Positions 1-9,238 of a stretch of DNA of 37,381 bases are shown here, piece by piece. The translations under genes were made by a program, and so were the position numbers. Each line of letters starts with the position of its first letter. Positions within the stretch are counted from its first letter, which is position 1. The notes beneath the pieces were generated by a model that worked only from the letters and a program-made list of their open reading frames with translations, was not told the origin of the DNA and searched no databases. The DNA is from Desulfarculaceae bacterium (GTDB taxonomy: Bacteria > Desulfobacterota > Desulfarculia > Desulfarculales > Desulfarculaceae), in contig JANQFN010000521.1 in assembly GCA_028277825.1 (NCBI GenBank), positions 1 through 37,381 of the forward strand, in the 5' to 3' direction.

Positions 1-3
1 ATT

Positions 4-996
4 TTGGAGCTAGTGCACGGCAACGGCGCGGACGCGGAAACCGTGCTGGAGGAAGCCCAGCAGCAAATCAACCAGGCGGCGGCGTCTGCGGCAGGGGGCA
101 CGGATTTGGTTGTCGTGTCCCAAGCCATGGAAACCACACTTGAGGAATTTGAGCAGCGCCAAACCATGAAGCGCAACCCAAATGCTGTTCCTACTGGGTT
201 CCAGGCGCTGGATAATTTCCTAGGCGGCGGCCTTTGGCCCGGCAAGGTGTATTTGATTGGCGGAAGGCCGAGCATGGGCAAAACAGCTTTTGCTATTAAT
301 TTGGCCGGCCACAATGCTCTCGATCTGAAAAACACCGCGCTTTATGGCTCTACCGAGGAAATTTCAGAGGACATGACAGGACGGCTGATTTGTTCGCGTT
401 TGCGAATAGACACAGAGCAGTGGACACAGGGGCGGGTGCCTGCGAAACAGGCAAACGCGGTCCGCCAATTCCGTTCACGCCTTGAAGGGGTTCCGCTGTA
501 CTGGTTTTGCCGCGGCGGCCTGCCGGTGCAACCGCTGATGGCAAAGGCCAAGGCTTTGTGGGCCGCCTCCAGCTTAAGTCTTGTTGTTTTTGACTTTATA
601 CAACAGGGAGAGCGCGGAGAAAGGACGGAGCACGAGGAAATAACCCGCATGAGCCGGGCCCTTAAACGCTTGGCCATGGATCTAAAAATACCTGTGGTCA
701 TCTTAAGCCAACTGAACCGTAGCTTGGAAAAGCGCGACAACAAGCGGCCCATTCTGCCGGACCTTCGCGGCTCGGGCACGCTTGAAGAGGACGCCCATGT
801 AATTTTGTTTTTGTATCGGCCGGTAGAATACGATATTTCTGCCGATCCGCGTATTTGTGAGGTGGGGGTGGCTAAAAACAAGATGGGGCGCAAGGGAAAG
901 TTGTACTTGTCGTTCTTTGCTGAATACACACGCTTTGAAGACCGGGGCGGCGATCCTTCGCCGCAGGGTGAGATGTATGGACAATCCCACGCTTGA
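4..996 (+). CDS. DnaB-like replicative helicase C-terminal (RecA-type) domain, 5' truncated by window edge
   Basis: Walker A GGRPSMGKTAFAINLA; SLVVFDFIQQ Walker B-like; VVILSQLNRSLEKR...PDLRGSGTLEEDAHVILFLYRP typical of DnaB/SF4 helicases; frame is open to base 1 and the N-terminal domain is missing. Confidence 0.9.
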   Translation: MELVHGNGADAETVLEEAQQQINQAAASAAGGTDLVVVSQAMETTLEEFEQRQTMKRNPNAVPTGFQALDNFLGGGLWPGKVYLIGGRPSMGKTAFAINLAGHNALDLKNTALYGSTEEISEDMTGRLICSRLRIDTEQWTQGRVPAKQANAVRQFRSRLEGVPLYWFCRGGLPVQPLMAKAKALWAASSLSLVVFDFIQQGERGERTEHEEITRMSRALKRLAMDLKIPVVILSQLNRSLEKRDNKRPILPDLRGSGTLEEDAHVILFLYRPVEYDISADPRICEVGVAKNKMGRKGKLYLSFFAEYTRFEDRGGDPSPQGEMYGQSHA

Positions 997-1147
997 GGAA
1001 CTTAAAGACCGGGCCCAGGGCTTCTACAACGCGGCTGAGCGCGGGTGGTTCACCCCAGAATTCTGCTTGGAAAATATAGAGCGCATACAGCGCCAGATGG
1101 AAGAGGCTGAGAAACAAGAGCGCCAGGGGGCGCTGTTTGAGTCGTGA
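977..1147 (+). CDS. hypothetical small protein (MDNPTLEELKDRAQGFY...)
   Basis: ORF overlapping helicase 3' end; ATG at 977 within the longer ORF 857..1147. Confidence 0.55.
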   Translation: MDNPTLEELKDRAQGFYNAAERGWFTPEFCLENIERIQRQMEEAEKQERQGALFES

Positions 1148-1169
1148 AAACCAAGGAAAGGAGAGAGAG

Positions 1170-1421
1170 ATGGAAACTGTTAATACCGCAAAAAGTACGG
1201 GGACTAACGGGCTTCTGGATATGGTGGGTGAATCGATGTCTCTGTCAACCAGGATTGAAAACTTATCCGCAGGGTTAATCCCCGCAAAGGACAAAGGTGA
1301 TCCAGGAGAGTCGCCACCTGAGGCAGGAGATTTTCTAACCAGAATGAGCGGGCGGCTGGCCGATCTTAACCGCACGCTTCGGCGGGCCGAAAGCAACTTA
1401 GAAGATTTTTTGGGCGGCTAA
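1170..1421 (+). CDS. hypothetical protein
   Basis: ATG at 1170 preceded by aaggaaaggagagag (RBS); ORF 1137..1421. Confidence 0.6.
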   Translation: METVNTAKSTGTNGLLDMVGESMSLSTRIENLSAGLIPAKDKGDPGESPPEAGDFLTRMSGRLADLNRTLRRAESNLEDFLGG

Positions 1422-1524
1422 GCCATGGGCGGCGGGGTTGCTGGGCGTTTTTACCCCCTCGTAAGGCATTGGTCCGCTTTGCGACGGGGCCCGTCAGCCC
1501 CGCTGCCCGACTAGGAGGTGGGTG

Positions 1525-1965
1525 ATGAAAACCAAGGTAATTGAAATGGGTGCTTTTCAAATAGTCGGGGACGGGTGTGTGGTGTTTAACGAAGATGGTG
1601 TGTCGTATGTAATCCCTGAGTGCTTGGAGCGTCCTGACGGACAAGAGCGCCGCATGATAGCCGACCTGGCCCGCGAGGTGGCGAGGCAGAAGGAAGAGAT
1701 TAGAAAGCGCTGTCCACAGGAAATGCTGAAAACCATCAGCGTCCAGGCGGCGACCATTAGGGAGCTACAGGCAGAGAAGGGGCTAGTAAGGCCCAAACCC
1801 CGCAAGGTGGTGGTAATAAAGGTCTGTGGCGATTGCCCAAAATTCAACCAGGCCATGGGGGTTTGTTCGGCGAAATATAGGGAGCAAATTGGCGGGGGCT
1901 CTTTAGGCAACATTCTTGACCCGGGCACAATCCCGTCATGGTGCCCCCTGGAGGATGCGGAGTAG
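1525..1965 (+). CDS. hypothetical protein with C-terminal Cys cluster (VCGDCPKF...GVCS...PSWCPLED)
   Basis: RBS aggaggtggg upstream; C-terminal motif shared with the 3450 and 3858 ORFs. Confidence 0.7.
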   Translation: MKTKVIEMGAFQIVGDGCVVFNEDGVSYVIPECLERPDGQERRMIADLAREVARQKEEIRKRCPQEMLKTISVQAATIRELQAEKGLVRPKPRKVVVIKVCGDCPKFNQAMGVCSAKYREQIGGGSLGNILDPGTIPSWCPLEDAE

Positions 1966-1978
1966 GAGGCTGACAGTT

Positions 1979-2176
1979 ATGGCTAAGGGCTGGCTAACAA
2001 AAGAAGCGCGGGAAGGCCTTTGGCTATGGTGCCGACAGGCAGCCAAGGGAAACATGGACCAAGACTTTGCAGAAGTGGTGGCAAAAGAAGCCTTGCCTCA
2101 GGTATTGTGTCGTTTAGATGAACTTGATCGCGGAACCCCTGAGAAAGCAACGAAAATCAAACGGGAACTTCCTTAG
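1979..2176 (+). CDS. hypothetical protein (MAKGWLTKEAREGLWLWCRQAAKG...)
   Basis: ATG 1979 with aggagg upstream. Confidence 0.6.
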   Translation: MAKGWLTKEAREGLWLWCRQAAKGNMDQDFAEVVAKEALPQVLCRLDELDRGTPEKATKIKRELP

Positions 2177-2224
2177 CCACATAAGCGTGGGCTGCGGGGA
2201 CCAATATGATGGCGAGGACAAAGA

Positions 2225-2443
2225 GTGACAAAACAATGGAGGGGTGACATAGGGTATTGCCCGAAATGCGGTGGTCAATATGACGGTGGCATATACAACC
2301 GTAGCAACAACCTAGCTAATCTGGTCCAGCACAACGTCGGGCGGTCGTGGCCGGCAAGTGAAATGAACAACCATTCACTGCAAGTGGGGAAAAATGCCCC
2401 ATCGAAATGCCCAACAAAAACAACCAACAAAAAAAATACTTGA
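2225..2443 (+). CDS. possible small protein with one CPKCGG knuckle
   Basis: ORF with GTG start; low-complexity C-terminus; weak. Confidence 0.25.
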   Translation: MTKQWRGDIGYCPKCGGQYDGGIYNRSNNLANLVQHNVGRSWPASEMNNHSLQVGKNAPSKCPTKTTNKKNT

Positions 2444-2523
2444 CAAACCAGTTATCAGCATAATCTATCATTACCCATAGGAGGGCGGGATACGATAAAT
2501 CAAGTCTTCCCAAAAATCACCAC

Positions 2524-2563
2524 TTGACGACGCCTCATCAACCCTGATATAGGTTATTTCAAT
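2524..2563 (+). promoter_or_regulatory. promoter-like element TTGACG-N18-TATAGGTTATTTCAAT
   Basis: Same architecture (18-nt spacer, 16-mer with one mismatch) recurs at 11224 upstream of the capsid operon. Confidence 0.6.
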
Positions 2564-2588
2564 CAGGCCAATCGGCCAAACCTATATC
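2546..2588. repeat. perfect 10-bp inverted repeat GATATAGGTT...AACCTATATC (candidate operator)
   Basis: Arms 2546-2555 and 2579-2588, 23-nt spacer; the left arm overlaps the -10-like element upstream of the HTH gene. Confidence 0.6.
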
Positions 2589-2599
2589 TGGGGCAATTC

Positions 2600-3169
2600 A
2601 TGCCAGAACAGGCAACCGCAAACAACAGCCTCTCGGATAAGCCTGTAAACAATCTCGATTTGGTCAAGGCAGTAAGGCTCCGCCTCCGCCGTAACCTCAC
2701 CTACCAGGAAATAGCCGACAAGCTTGGGGTTCCCAAATCAACCGTATATGACCGGATAAACGAGGTTTTGGGCCTAATAGATGACCCCGAAGCCAACCAA
2801 GCATATCACTCAAACATGGTCAGCATGCTCAGGGGCGCGGAGAGGGTGCTGATAGGTCATATGCTTGACCCCGGGCGCCTCAAAAAGGCCAGCGTCAACA
2901 ATTTGGCCTATGCCTTCCAGCAGATACACAATGCTAGGCGACTGGAGTCTGGCTTAAGTACTGAAAACGTTGACGTAATGGTGCAGTACGAGGCTGTGAG
3001 CAAGGAGCGCCAGCAGCAGGCCCGGGCGGCGCAGAAAATAAGGCAACGGTTGATAGAGCTGGGCGCCGATCCTGATCAGCCTGGCGAACAAGAGGAAATT
3101 ATCGACATGGAGCCTGGGCCTGATGGGTATCAATCCGGTGGGCCAGAATTGAGCGATAACGCAATATGA
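2600..3169 (+). CDS. HTH protein, probable terminase small subunit (or regulator)
   Basis: LTYQEIADKLGVPKSTVYDRINEVL helix-turn-helix, helical remainder, position upstream of the terminase/portal module. Confidence 0.55.
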   Translation: MPEQATANNSLSDKPVNNLDLVKAVRLRLRRNLTYQEIADKLGVPKSTVYDRINEVLGLIDDPEANQAYHSNMVSMLRGAERVLIGHMLDPGRLKKASVNNLAYAFQQIHNARRLESGLSTENVDVMVQYEAVSKERQQQARAAQKIRQRLIELGADPDQPGEQEEIIDMEPGPDGYQSGGPELSDNAI

Positions 3170-3400
3170 GGCAAAACAGCCCCCGCATAATCTTGGTACT
3201 TATTCCTGTTAATGGCTTAAGGGTCTGTTAGTAATGAACTATCCAGAACGTACGCCAAGTTTACAGTTTGTGTGTTATGCGACATTAAGCCCGTTCTGCC
3301 CAGTGAATGCTCGTGGTTCTGCGAAGGGGGGGGGGGCAATGCGATTCCAAACATACCATAGTTCCCCCCCTGACTACAAATTTTCCAAAGGGGTTTCGCC

Positions 3401-3420
3401 ATGAGAACCCTTCTCATTTT
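3401..3420 (+). terminator. weak hairpin + TTT, terminator candidate
   Basis: ATGAGAA CCC TTCTCAT TTT perfect 7-bp stem in the non-coding gap after the HTH gene; AT-rich stem, short U-tract. Confidence 0.3.
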
Positions 3421-3449
3421 ATCGCGACGGTCTAAAAGGAGGTGGCGAG

Positions 3450-3839
3450 GTGTGTACAGGCGGTGACTGGCGAAACATTTTGGATGTTCAGCGGTTGAGC
3501 AACGATCTTGCCTTGGAGCGCGTGGCCCATCAGGAAACCAAAGGCCGTTTGGCTCGGGCAGAGGCCACTTTGGAGAAGCTGAGGAAGGAACTAGGCCCCT
3601 TTGCCGACATTAAGCCCGGGCCCAGGGAGGTGAATGATGCGTTGCTTTCCGGCGGCGGATGGGTTCAAAAGCTGAAAACGGTTCTTATAGAGGGGCCGCG
3701 TCTCTGCCCCCAGCGCGAATGGCAGATTGGTTTGCCGGTGGGGGAATACTTTTGCATTGCCACCGGCATCGCGTGCCCCAGTCCCGCCTATTTCCCTGAC
3801 CATTGTCCCTTAGAGGACGGCGATGAAGGCCCTAGGTGA
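3450..3839 (+). CDS. hypothetical coiled-coil protein with C-terminal Cys motif ...FPDHCPLEDGDE
   Basis: GTG start preceded by aaaaggaggtggcgag; Cys-rich C-terminus. Confidence 0.6.
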   Translation: MCTGGDWRNILDVQRLSNDLALERVAHQETKGRLARAEATLEKLRKELGPFADIKPGPREVNDALLSGGGWVQKLKTVLIEGPRLCPQREWQIGLPVGEYFCIATGIACPSPAYFPDHCPLEDGDEGPR

Positions 3840-3857
3840 CGCAAGGAGGTGGTGGTT

Positions 3858-4226
3858 ATGGGTACCGAGCTTGAAAAATTAACCCTTCCCGGCCTTTTGG
3901 AGAAATATTTAGGACATCCCGGGGCGGGTTATCGCATGGAGATTTTTTACGAGCTTTATCGGCGGGCTGACGTATTGCAGCATGCCGAAAAGCTTGAGGC
4001 CAAGCGCTGTCCGGAGATAGAGGTTGGTGAGCCCATTTATGCCGTGATGGGCTTGCGGGTTGACGCCGACAATGTAATTGCGGGTTGTGGTGCCTGTAGT
4101 CACAACGCCCTAACGCTTTGTTCTCACCCCGATTTGGTTTCCAGGCTTTATATTCCAGCCGGGATCGTCGGCTTTCCCGACTTCTGCCTTTTGCCGCAGG
4201 TGGTGCGAGGTGGCGGCGATGAATGA
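3858..4226 (+). CDS. hypothetical protein with Cys cluster (GCGACS...LCSHPD...FPDFC)
   Basis: ATG 3858 after gcaaggaggtgg; third member of the Cys-motif set. Confidence 0.6.
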   Translation: MGTELEKLTLPGLLEKYLGHPGAGYRMEIFYELYRRADVLQHAEKLEAKRCPEIEVGEPIYAVMGLRVDADNVIAGCGACSHNALTLCSHPDLVSRLYIPAGIVGFPDFCLLPQVVRGGGDE

Positions 4227-4383
4227 CGAGTTGTGGGAAAAAGCGGCTGAGGCGACTAGGCGGCTTGCGGAGACCGACCCCGAAGCGGCTCAACGGCTGC
4301 TGCAGGGGTTGATAGAACGGTTGATTACGATTCAGCAAGAAACCTCGCGCCAGATCATGGAGGTGTTTCGCCATGGCCTCTAA
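4219..4383 (+). CDS. small hypothetical protein MNDELWEKAAEATRRLAETDPEAAQRLLQGLIERLITIQQETSRQIMEVFRHGL
   Basis: 54-aa ORF below the track cutoff; overlaps both neighbouring ORFs, filling the gap. Confidence 0.55.
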   Translation: MNDELWEKAAEATRRLAETDPEAAQRLLQGLIERLITIQQETSRQIMEVFRHGL

Positions 4384-4609
4384 ACACCTTCTTGACCTCA
4401 GCAAAGCAAACTGCCAGCGCGACCTAACCGAAAGTGACTTTGCGACCATAGGGTCAAGCTACTTTGAGGAAGTAGATAAAATGCTGACCGCTGAGGCCAA
4501 AAAGGGGGCTGAATTCGGGCGTAGCATGGCCCGGGCTGTGACGAAAGTCCACGTCGGACTGATCAAAAAAGTCGTTGGCCCCAGGCTTCCTTGGGGGTGC
4601 GGGCCATGA
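4373..4609 (+). CDS. hypothetical protein
   Basis: ORF overlapping the preceding stop; compact array. Confidence 0.55.
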   Translation: MASKHLLDLSKANCQRDLTESDFATIGSSYFEEVDKMLTAEAKKGAEFGRSMARAVTKVHVGLIKKVVGPRLPWGCGP

Positions 4610-4821
4610 ACCCGCCTGTTTTCCGGCGCCGTTTTGAGGAACACCGGCTTGCCGTGGACTGGCGGGGCGTTTTTTGGCCGGATCATCCCCACAATATTAA
4701 GCCCCTGCCGGATGAAGTCTATGAAAAGGCCTATGCCGAGATGGCGGCCATAAGGGAAAGGGAATTGCGGCTGTTGGAGTTCCCGTTTTTGGCCAAGATC
4801 AATTGGCATTACGGGGTGTGA
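4606..4821 (+). CDS. hypothetical protein (MNPPVFRRRFEEHRLAVDWRGVFW...)
   Basis: ATG overlapping the upstream stop. Confidence 0.55.
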   Translation: MNPPVFRRRFEEHRLAVDWRGVFWPDHPHNIKPLPDEVYEKAYAEMAAIRERELRLLEFPFLAKINWHYGV

Positions 4822-4839
4822 GGTGGGCACGGTACGGGC

Positions 4840-5427
4840 ATGAGCAATCTTGGGTTTTCACATCGGGTCAATCCTTTGCCTGAGTCATTTGCCGATCAAA
4901 TACGAGATTGGCAGTCAAGGAACAAGGCGGCGGGATATCCTGAGGTCACGGGCAATGGCGGTGACCTTTCGGACTTGTTCGCTATCAATAAAAACGTAAA
5001 TAAAAAAATTAAGTTCACTCGCACCTCCGGTCTTCTCACTGAAAAGGATGCCCTTGTTGCGATTGAGGGGGATTGTGACGTATACGGCCACAGAAAGGGC
5101 GCGGAGGCCTGGCAGAAGGGTTTTGGGCAGGATGAAGTGACCCTGATGAACATGTGGGTCAATACCGGTGGCCCCAAGTGGACACCGGGTGCCACCACGC
5201 CAGCGCCGCGCTGGGAGCGCCACAACGTGGTGGTGTATTGGGATGACCCTGAGGACCCATTGGTTTTCAGCAATCCGTTTAAATTGCCTTTTGATCATGG
5301 AGATTTCCGCAAGCCCGTGAGGCTGAGCAAGATCGTGAAAAAGGTCAAGCTGCTGTATGCCTACAACCGGGAAAACCTCTGGGATATGTGGGGCGACTGG
5401 AGCCAGCCTGTGGAGGCGGAAGAATAG
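4840..5427 (+). CDS. hypothetical protein, 195 aa
   Basis: Good ORF immediately upstream of the terminase. Confidence 0.65.
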   Translation: MSNLGFSHRVNPLPESFADQIRDWQSRNKAAGYPEVTGNGGDLSDLFAINKNVNKKIKFTRTSGLLTEKDALVAIEGDCDVYGHRKGAEAWQKGFGQDEVTLMNMWVNTGGPKWTPGATTPAPRWERHNVVVYWDDPEDPLVFSNPFKLPFDHGDFRKPVRLSKIVKKVKLLYAYNRENLWDMWGDWSQPVEAEE

Positions 5428-5429
5428 GC

Positions 5430-6920
5430 GTGATCGATCTGCAAAACATAGATCAGATTGACGACGTAGACGAACTACGGCGGCTCTACCGGGAGGCGGA
5501 TTTTGGCGCCTTCAAAGCCGGCCAGGAGATCGAGCAGATGGAGCGGGAGAACGCCGTCATGTTTGTTCCCCGCCGCCCCAACCCCAAGCAGGGGGCCATG
5601 CTTGAAGTGTTCTTGAACTTCGCCAAAAAGGTTTTCGCCTACACCGGAGGCAACAGGTCGGCAAAGTCCACCACCGGCATATGGCTGACTATCGCCGTGG
5701 TTTGCGGTCATTATCCCTGGGACCCCTCCAAGATATTGCGCTTTCCCCACAAATACCCCCGAAAAGTGCGAATCGTTGGCCAGGACTGGGAAAAGCACAT
5801 TAAAACAGTGATTGAGCCCAAGCTGGTTGAGTGGTGGCCCAAAAGCCGTCCGGTGAAAAAAAAGAAAAATAACGTGGGCGTCAACGCCTTTTGGACCGAT
5901 GTCCTCACCGGCTCCACCATCGAGATCATGAGCAACAAGCAGGAAAGTGATTTATTTGAAGGCTGGGACGGCGATTTCATTTATTACGACGAGCCGCCCA
6001 AGCGGGACGTGCGCGTGGCCTGCGCCCGCGGGCTAGTTGACCGTCAGGGGCGTGAATACTTCGGCATGACCCTGTTGAAAGAGGCCTGGATTCACCGGGA
6101 GGTGATCAAGGCCAGGAACCCTGACGGCACGGTGGATGAAACCGTGTTTAACATCGAGGCCACCATTTACGACAACTTGGGCTACGGGGTGACCCAAGAG
6201 GGCATTGATCAGTTTGAAAAGACCTTAACCGAAGACGAAAAACAGGCCAGGCTTTATGGCAAGCCGTCCTTTCTTTCCGGCCTGGTCTACCCGCAATTCG
6301 ACAGGGACACGCATATCAAAGAACGCTTTGACGTACCCCTGGATTGGCTGGTGGACATTCAAATTGATTTCCATCCGGCCAAGCCCTGGGCGGTGAGTTT
6401 TATGGCCACCGACCCCCTGAATTTCAAATATGTGGTGGATGAAATCAAAATCAAATGCAACCCCAAGGTTTTGGTGGACACCATTGTGCGGCTGATCCGG
6501 GAGCGGCATTACCGGGTGGAGACCCCCATTCAGGTTGACCCGCTGGCCAAGGGAGACTCGGTACACGACTACACGGTCTTCGACAAGCTGGGGCGACATT
6601 TCAACGCCTTTGGGTATGTGGTGGGGGTGGGCAGCAAGGACAAGGACAATGGCATCGCCATGACCCAAGACTTGTTGATGACCGAAAACAAAATGCCCGC
6701 GCTTTTTTTCTTTCATGATTGCGTGCACACCATTGAGCAGGTGGAGAACTATACCTTTGACCCGGATACCCATTTGCCGGAGAAGGACAACGACGATTTC
6801 ACCGAGTGCCTTTACCGCAACGTTTTGCGGGACACGCAATGGTACGAGATGGAGGATGAAGACGACCGGCCCCGGCGCCGGCCCAGAAGCCGCGAATCGT
6901 TTAGCGCGGCCGGATATTAA
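5430..6920 (+). CDS. terL: terminase large subunit
   Basis: Walker A-like FAYTGGNRSAKSTTGIWL, Walker B-like GDFIYYDEPPK, nuclease-like C-terminus, immediately upstream of the portal gene; GTG start 5430. Confidence 0.85.
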   Translation: MIDLQNIDQIDDVDELRRLYREADFGAFKAGQEIEQMERENAVMFVPRRPNPKQGAMLEVFLNFAKKVFAYTGGNRSAKSTTGIWLTIAVVCGHYPWDPSKILRFPHKYPRKVRIVGQDWEKHIKTVIEPKLVEWWPKSRPVKKKKNNVGVNAFWTDVLTGSTIEIMSNKQESDLFEGWDGDFIYYDEPPKRDVRVACARGLVDRQGREYFGMTLLKEAWIHREVIKARNPDGTVDETVFNIEATIYDNLGYGVTQEGIDQFEKTLTEDEKQARLYGKPSFLSGLVYPQFDRDTHIKERFDVPLDWLVDIQIDFHPAKPWAVSFMATDPLNFKYVVDEIKIKCNPKVLVDTIVRLIRERHYRVETPIQVDPLAKGDSVHDYTVFDKLGRHFNAFGYVVGVGSKDKDNGIAMTQDLLMTENKMPALFFFHDCVHTIEQVENYTFDPDTHLPEKDNDDFTECLYRNVLRDTQWYEMEDEDDRPRRRPRSRESFSAAGY

Positions 6921-6952
6921 TAGGAGTTGGTGGCGGTGCATGGAGAGAGGCC

Positions 6953-8995
6953 ATGGCCTTTGATGTCCCCGAGGAAATAATCAATCTGGCGCCCATGGTC
7001 CAGGAGGTGGGCGATCAGGCCTTCCCATCCTACCTGGATGAAAAGACCCTGAAGACCGGCCCCGAGATTTTGCGCGAGATCGGCCAGTACGTGGTGGAGG
7101 AATTCGAGACCGACCTGGGCAGCCGCTCGGAATGGGAGGCCAACGCCGGGGCCTATCACCGGCTGTTCACCGGGCACATGCCGCCCAAAAACGAGCCCTG
7201 GCCGAACTGCGCGAACATCTGTTTGCCCCTGCTGACGGTCTCGGCCCTGCAGTTCCACGCCCGGGCCTATGACGCCCTGATCCCGCCCAAAGAGGTGGCG
7301 AAGGTGTATCCGGTCGGTGACGAGGACATACCTCGCGCCGAGCGGGTGGGCAAGTATATGGATTATGACATTCTCTACAAAATGCCCAATTTTGAAGAGG
7401 AAATGGACAAGTCCTTGATGCAGCTACCTTTGGTGGGTGACGTGCACCGCAAGACCTTTTGGGACCCGGAGCGCCAGCAAACGGTTTCGCAATATGTGTC
7501 CAGCATGGACGTGGTGGTGAACTACGGAGTGCGCGACATCGAGAACGCCGCTAGGGTCACCCATATATTGCGCTTGCGGGTGAGCGAGATACGCAAGCGG
7601 GTGGCCAAGGGAATCTATGTGCGCGAGGCTTGGGACCTGGACCCGGGCACCGAAACCCTGGACTCAGCCTTGCAGGATGAAGTGGACGACGCCCAGGGCA
7701 CCCAAGAAAGCGGTATCGAGCACGACCAGCCGCGCATCGTCTTGGAGCAGCACCGGGAGTGGGATCTGGACGGCGACGGCGTGGCTGAGCCCTATGTGGT
7801 GACCGTGGACTTTGAGACCGAGAAAGTGGTGCGCATCACCCCCAGGACCCACCAGGGCCAGGTGGTGGAATACTGGACCCACTATGTTTTCCTGCCCAAC
7901 CCGGAGGGATATTACGGCCTGGGCTTCGGCATCCTGATCAGGCACCTGAATGAGGCGGCCAACGGCATTATCAACGAGGTGATAGACGCCGGCTCTTTGG
8001 CCAACAAGCAAGGCGGCTTCATGCTTGGCCGGGCGGGCATGAAGGCCGGTGACCTGGAGTTTGAACACGGTGTTTATCAGAGCATCACTGCCAACGTGGA
8101 TGACATCCGCAAAGCCATTTGGAATTTCGACTTCAAGGGGCCCAACAACACCCTGTACGCGGTGCTGGGCCTGCTGTTCGAGTACGTGGAGCGGGTGAGT
8201 TCGGTTTCAGAGACCATGACCGGGCAGATGCCAGCCAGCGACACCCCGGCCACCACGGTGCTGGCCCTGTTGGAAGAGGGCCGCAAGGTGTTCAGCGCCA
8301 TCCACAAGCGCATTCACCGGGCGTTCAAGAAGGAACTGCAGAAGATGTACCGGCTCAACAGCATCTTTTTGGATGAAGAGCTGTATTTCCGGGTGTTGGG
8401 CCAGGGCAATGTGCCGGATATGAGCCAACCGGCGCAACCCATTGGCCGGGCGGATTTTGTAAGCGATGACAACGTGCAACCGGTAAGCGACCCCACCATC
8501 ATCAGCCGGGCTGAGAAGGTGGCCCGAAACCAAGTGCTGGTGCAGGACGTGCGCTCCAATCCCCTGACCGCCAACAACATGGAGGCCAACTACAAAGCCA
8601 CCATGCGGCTGTACAAGGCCCTGGATGTGGAGAACGCGGAGGAGCTTTTGCAGCCGCCCCCGCCGCCGCCAGACCTTAGCCCGGAGGAAGAAAACGCGGG
8701 ATTTTTTATGGAGCAACCGGCCAACGTGTTGCCCCAACAGGATCACGCTTGGCACCTGGAGATGCACCGGTCCTTCCGGGGAGACCCCATCGAGGATGCC
8801 GAGGGCAACATGGTTGGCGAACGCAAGGAAGACCGGCTGTTCAGGGAGCTTACCCCGGAGGGCCGCAAACTTTTAGACCAACATATCCAGGCCACGGTGG
8901 CGGCCCTGTACCTGGCGGCCAAGGACAACGAGAAAAAAATGGTCAAGGCCGCCGTGATGGGGCAGGGGCCCCGGCTGGCGACACCCGCGCAATAG
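6953..8995 (+). CDS. portal protein
   Basis: 680 aa directly after terL; SEWEANAGAYHRLFTGHMPPKNEPWPNCANICLPLLTVSALQFHARAYDALIPPKE typical of podovirus-type portals. Confidence 0.8.
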   Translation: MAFDVPEEIINLAPMVQEVGDQAFPSYLDEKTLKTGPEILREIGQYVVEEFETDLGSRSEWEANAGAYHRLFTGHMPPKNEPWPNCANICLPLLTVSALQFHARAYDALIPPKEVAKVYPVGDEDIPRAERVGKYMDYDILYKMPNFEEEMDKSLMQLPLVGDVHRKTFWDPERQQTVSQYVSSMDVVVNYGVRDIENAARVTHILRLRVSEIRKRVAKGIYVREAWDLDPGTETLDSALQDEVDDAQGTQESGIEHDQPRIVLEQHREWDLDGDGVAEPYVVTVDFETEKVVRITPRTHQGQVVEYWTHYVFLPNPEGYYGLGFGILIRHLNEAANGIINEVIDAGSLANKQGGFMLGRAGMKAGDLEFEHGVYQSITANVDDIRKAIWNFDFKGPNNTLYAVLGLLFEYVERVSSVSETMTGQMPASDTPATTVLALLEEGRKVFSAIHKRIHRAFKKELQKMYRLNSIFLDEELYFRVLGQGNVPDMSQPAQPIGRADFVSDDNVQPVSDPTIISRAEKVARNQVLVQDVRSNPLTANNMEANYKATMRLYKALDVENAEELLQPPPPPPDLSPEEENAGFFMEQPANVLPQQDHAWHLEMHRSFRGDPIEDAEGNMVGERKEDRLFRELTPEGRKLLDQHIQATVAALYLAAKDNEKKMVKAAVMGQGPRLATPAQ

Positions 8996-9004
8996 GAGGG
9001 CGAA

Positions 9005-9238
9005 GTGGTGGAAACCAGGATTGATGTCACCCCGGATGAGTGGAAAGAGTGGCGGAGCATGCCGCAGACCAAGGAGATGATCGGCAGGCTCTACGGGCTG
9101 CGGCAAAGCAAAATGGACGGCTATGTGAACCAGCCCCGCGAAAAGTGGCGCGCCCTATTGGATGAGTGCACTGGCATAGCTGAAGCGATCCATTTGGCTG
9201 AGAACCTGCACAAGGAGGCGGCAAGTGGCGGAGGTTAA
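9005..9238 (+). CDS. hypothetical protein
   Basis: ORF with aggagg upstream, between portal and GroES-like genes. Confidence 0.55.
   Translation: MVETRIDVTPDEWKEWRSMPQTKEMIGRLYGLRQSKMDGYVNQPREKWRALLDECTGIAEAIHLAENLHKEAASGGG

Noticed and set aside
2600-3169. CI-type lysogeny repressor
   Set aside because: HTH present but the helical body and position upstream of terminase/portal fit a small terminase better; no repressor is evident in the window.
5855-5875. Poly-A run (GTGAAAAAAAAGAAAAATAAC) in terL as programmed frameshift
   Set aside because: Main frame continues coherently through KKKKNN; alternative frames give no extended product.
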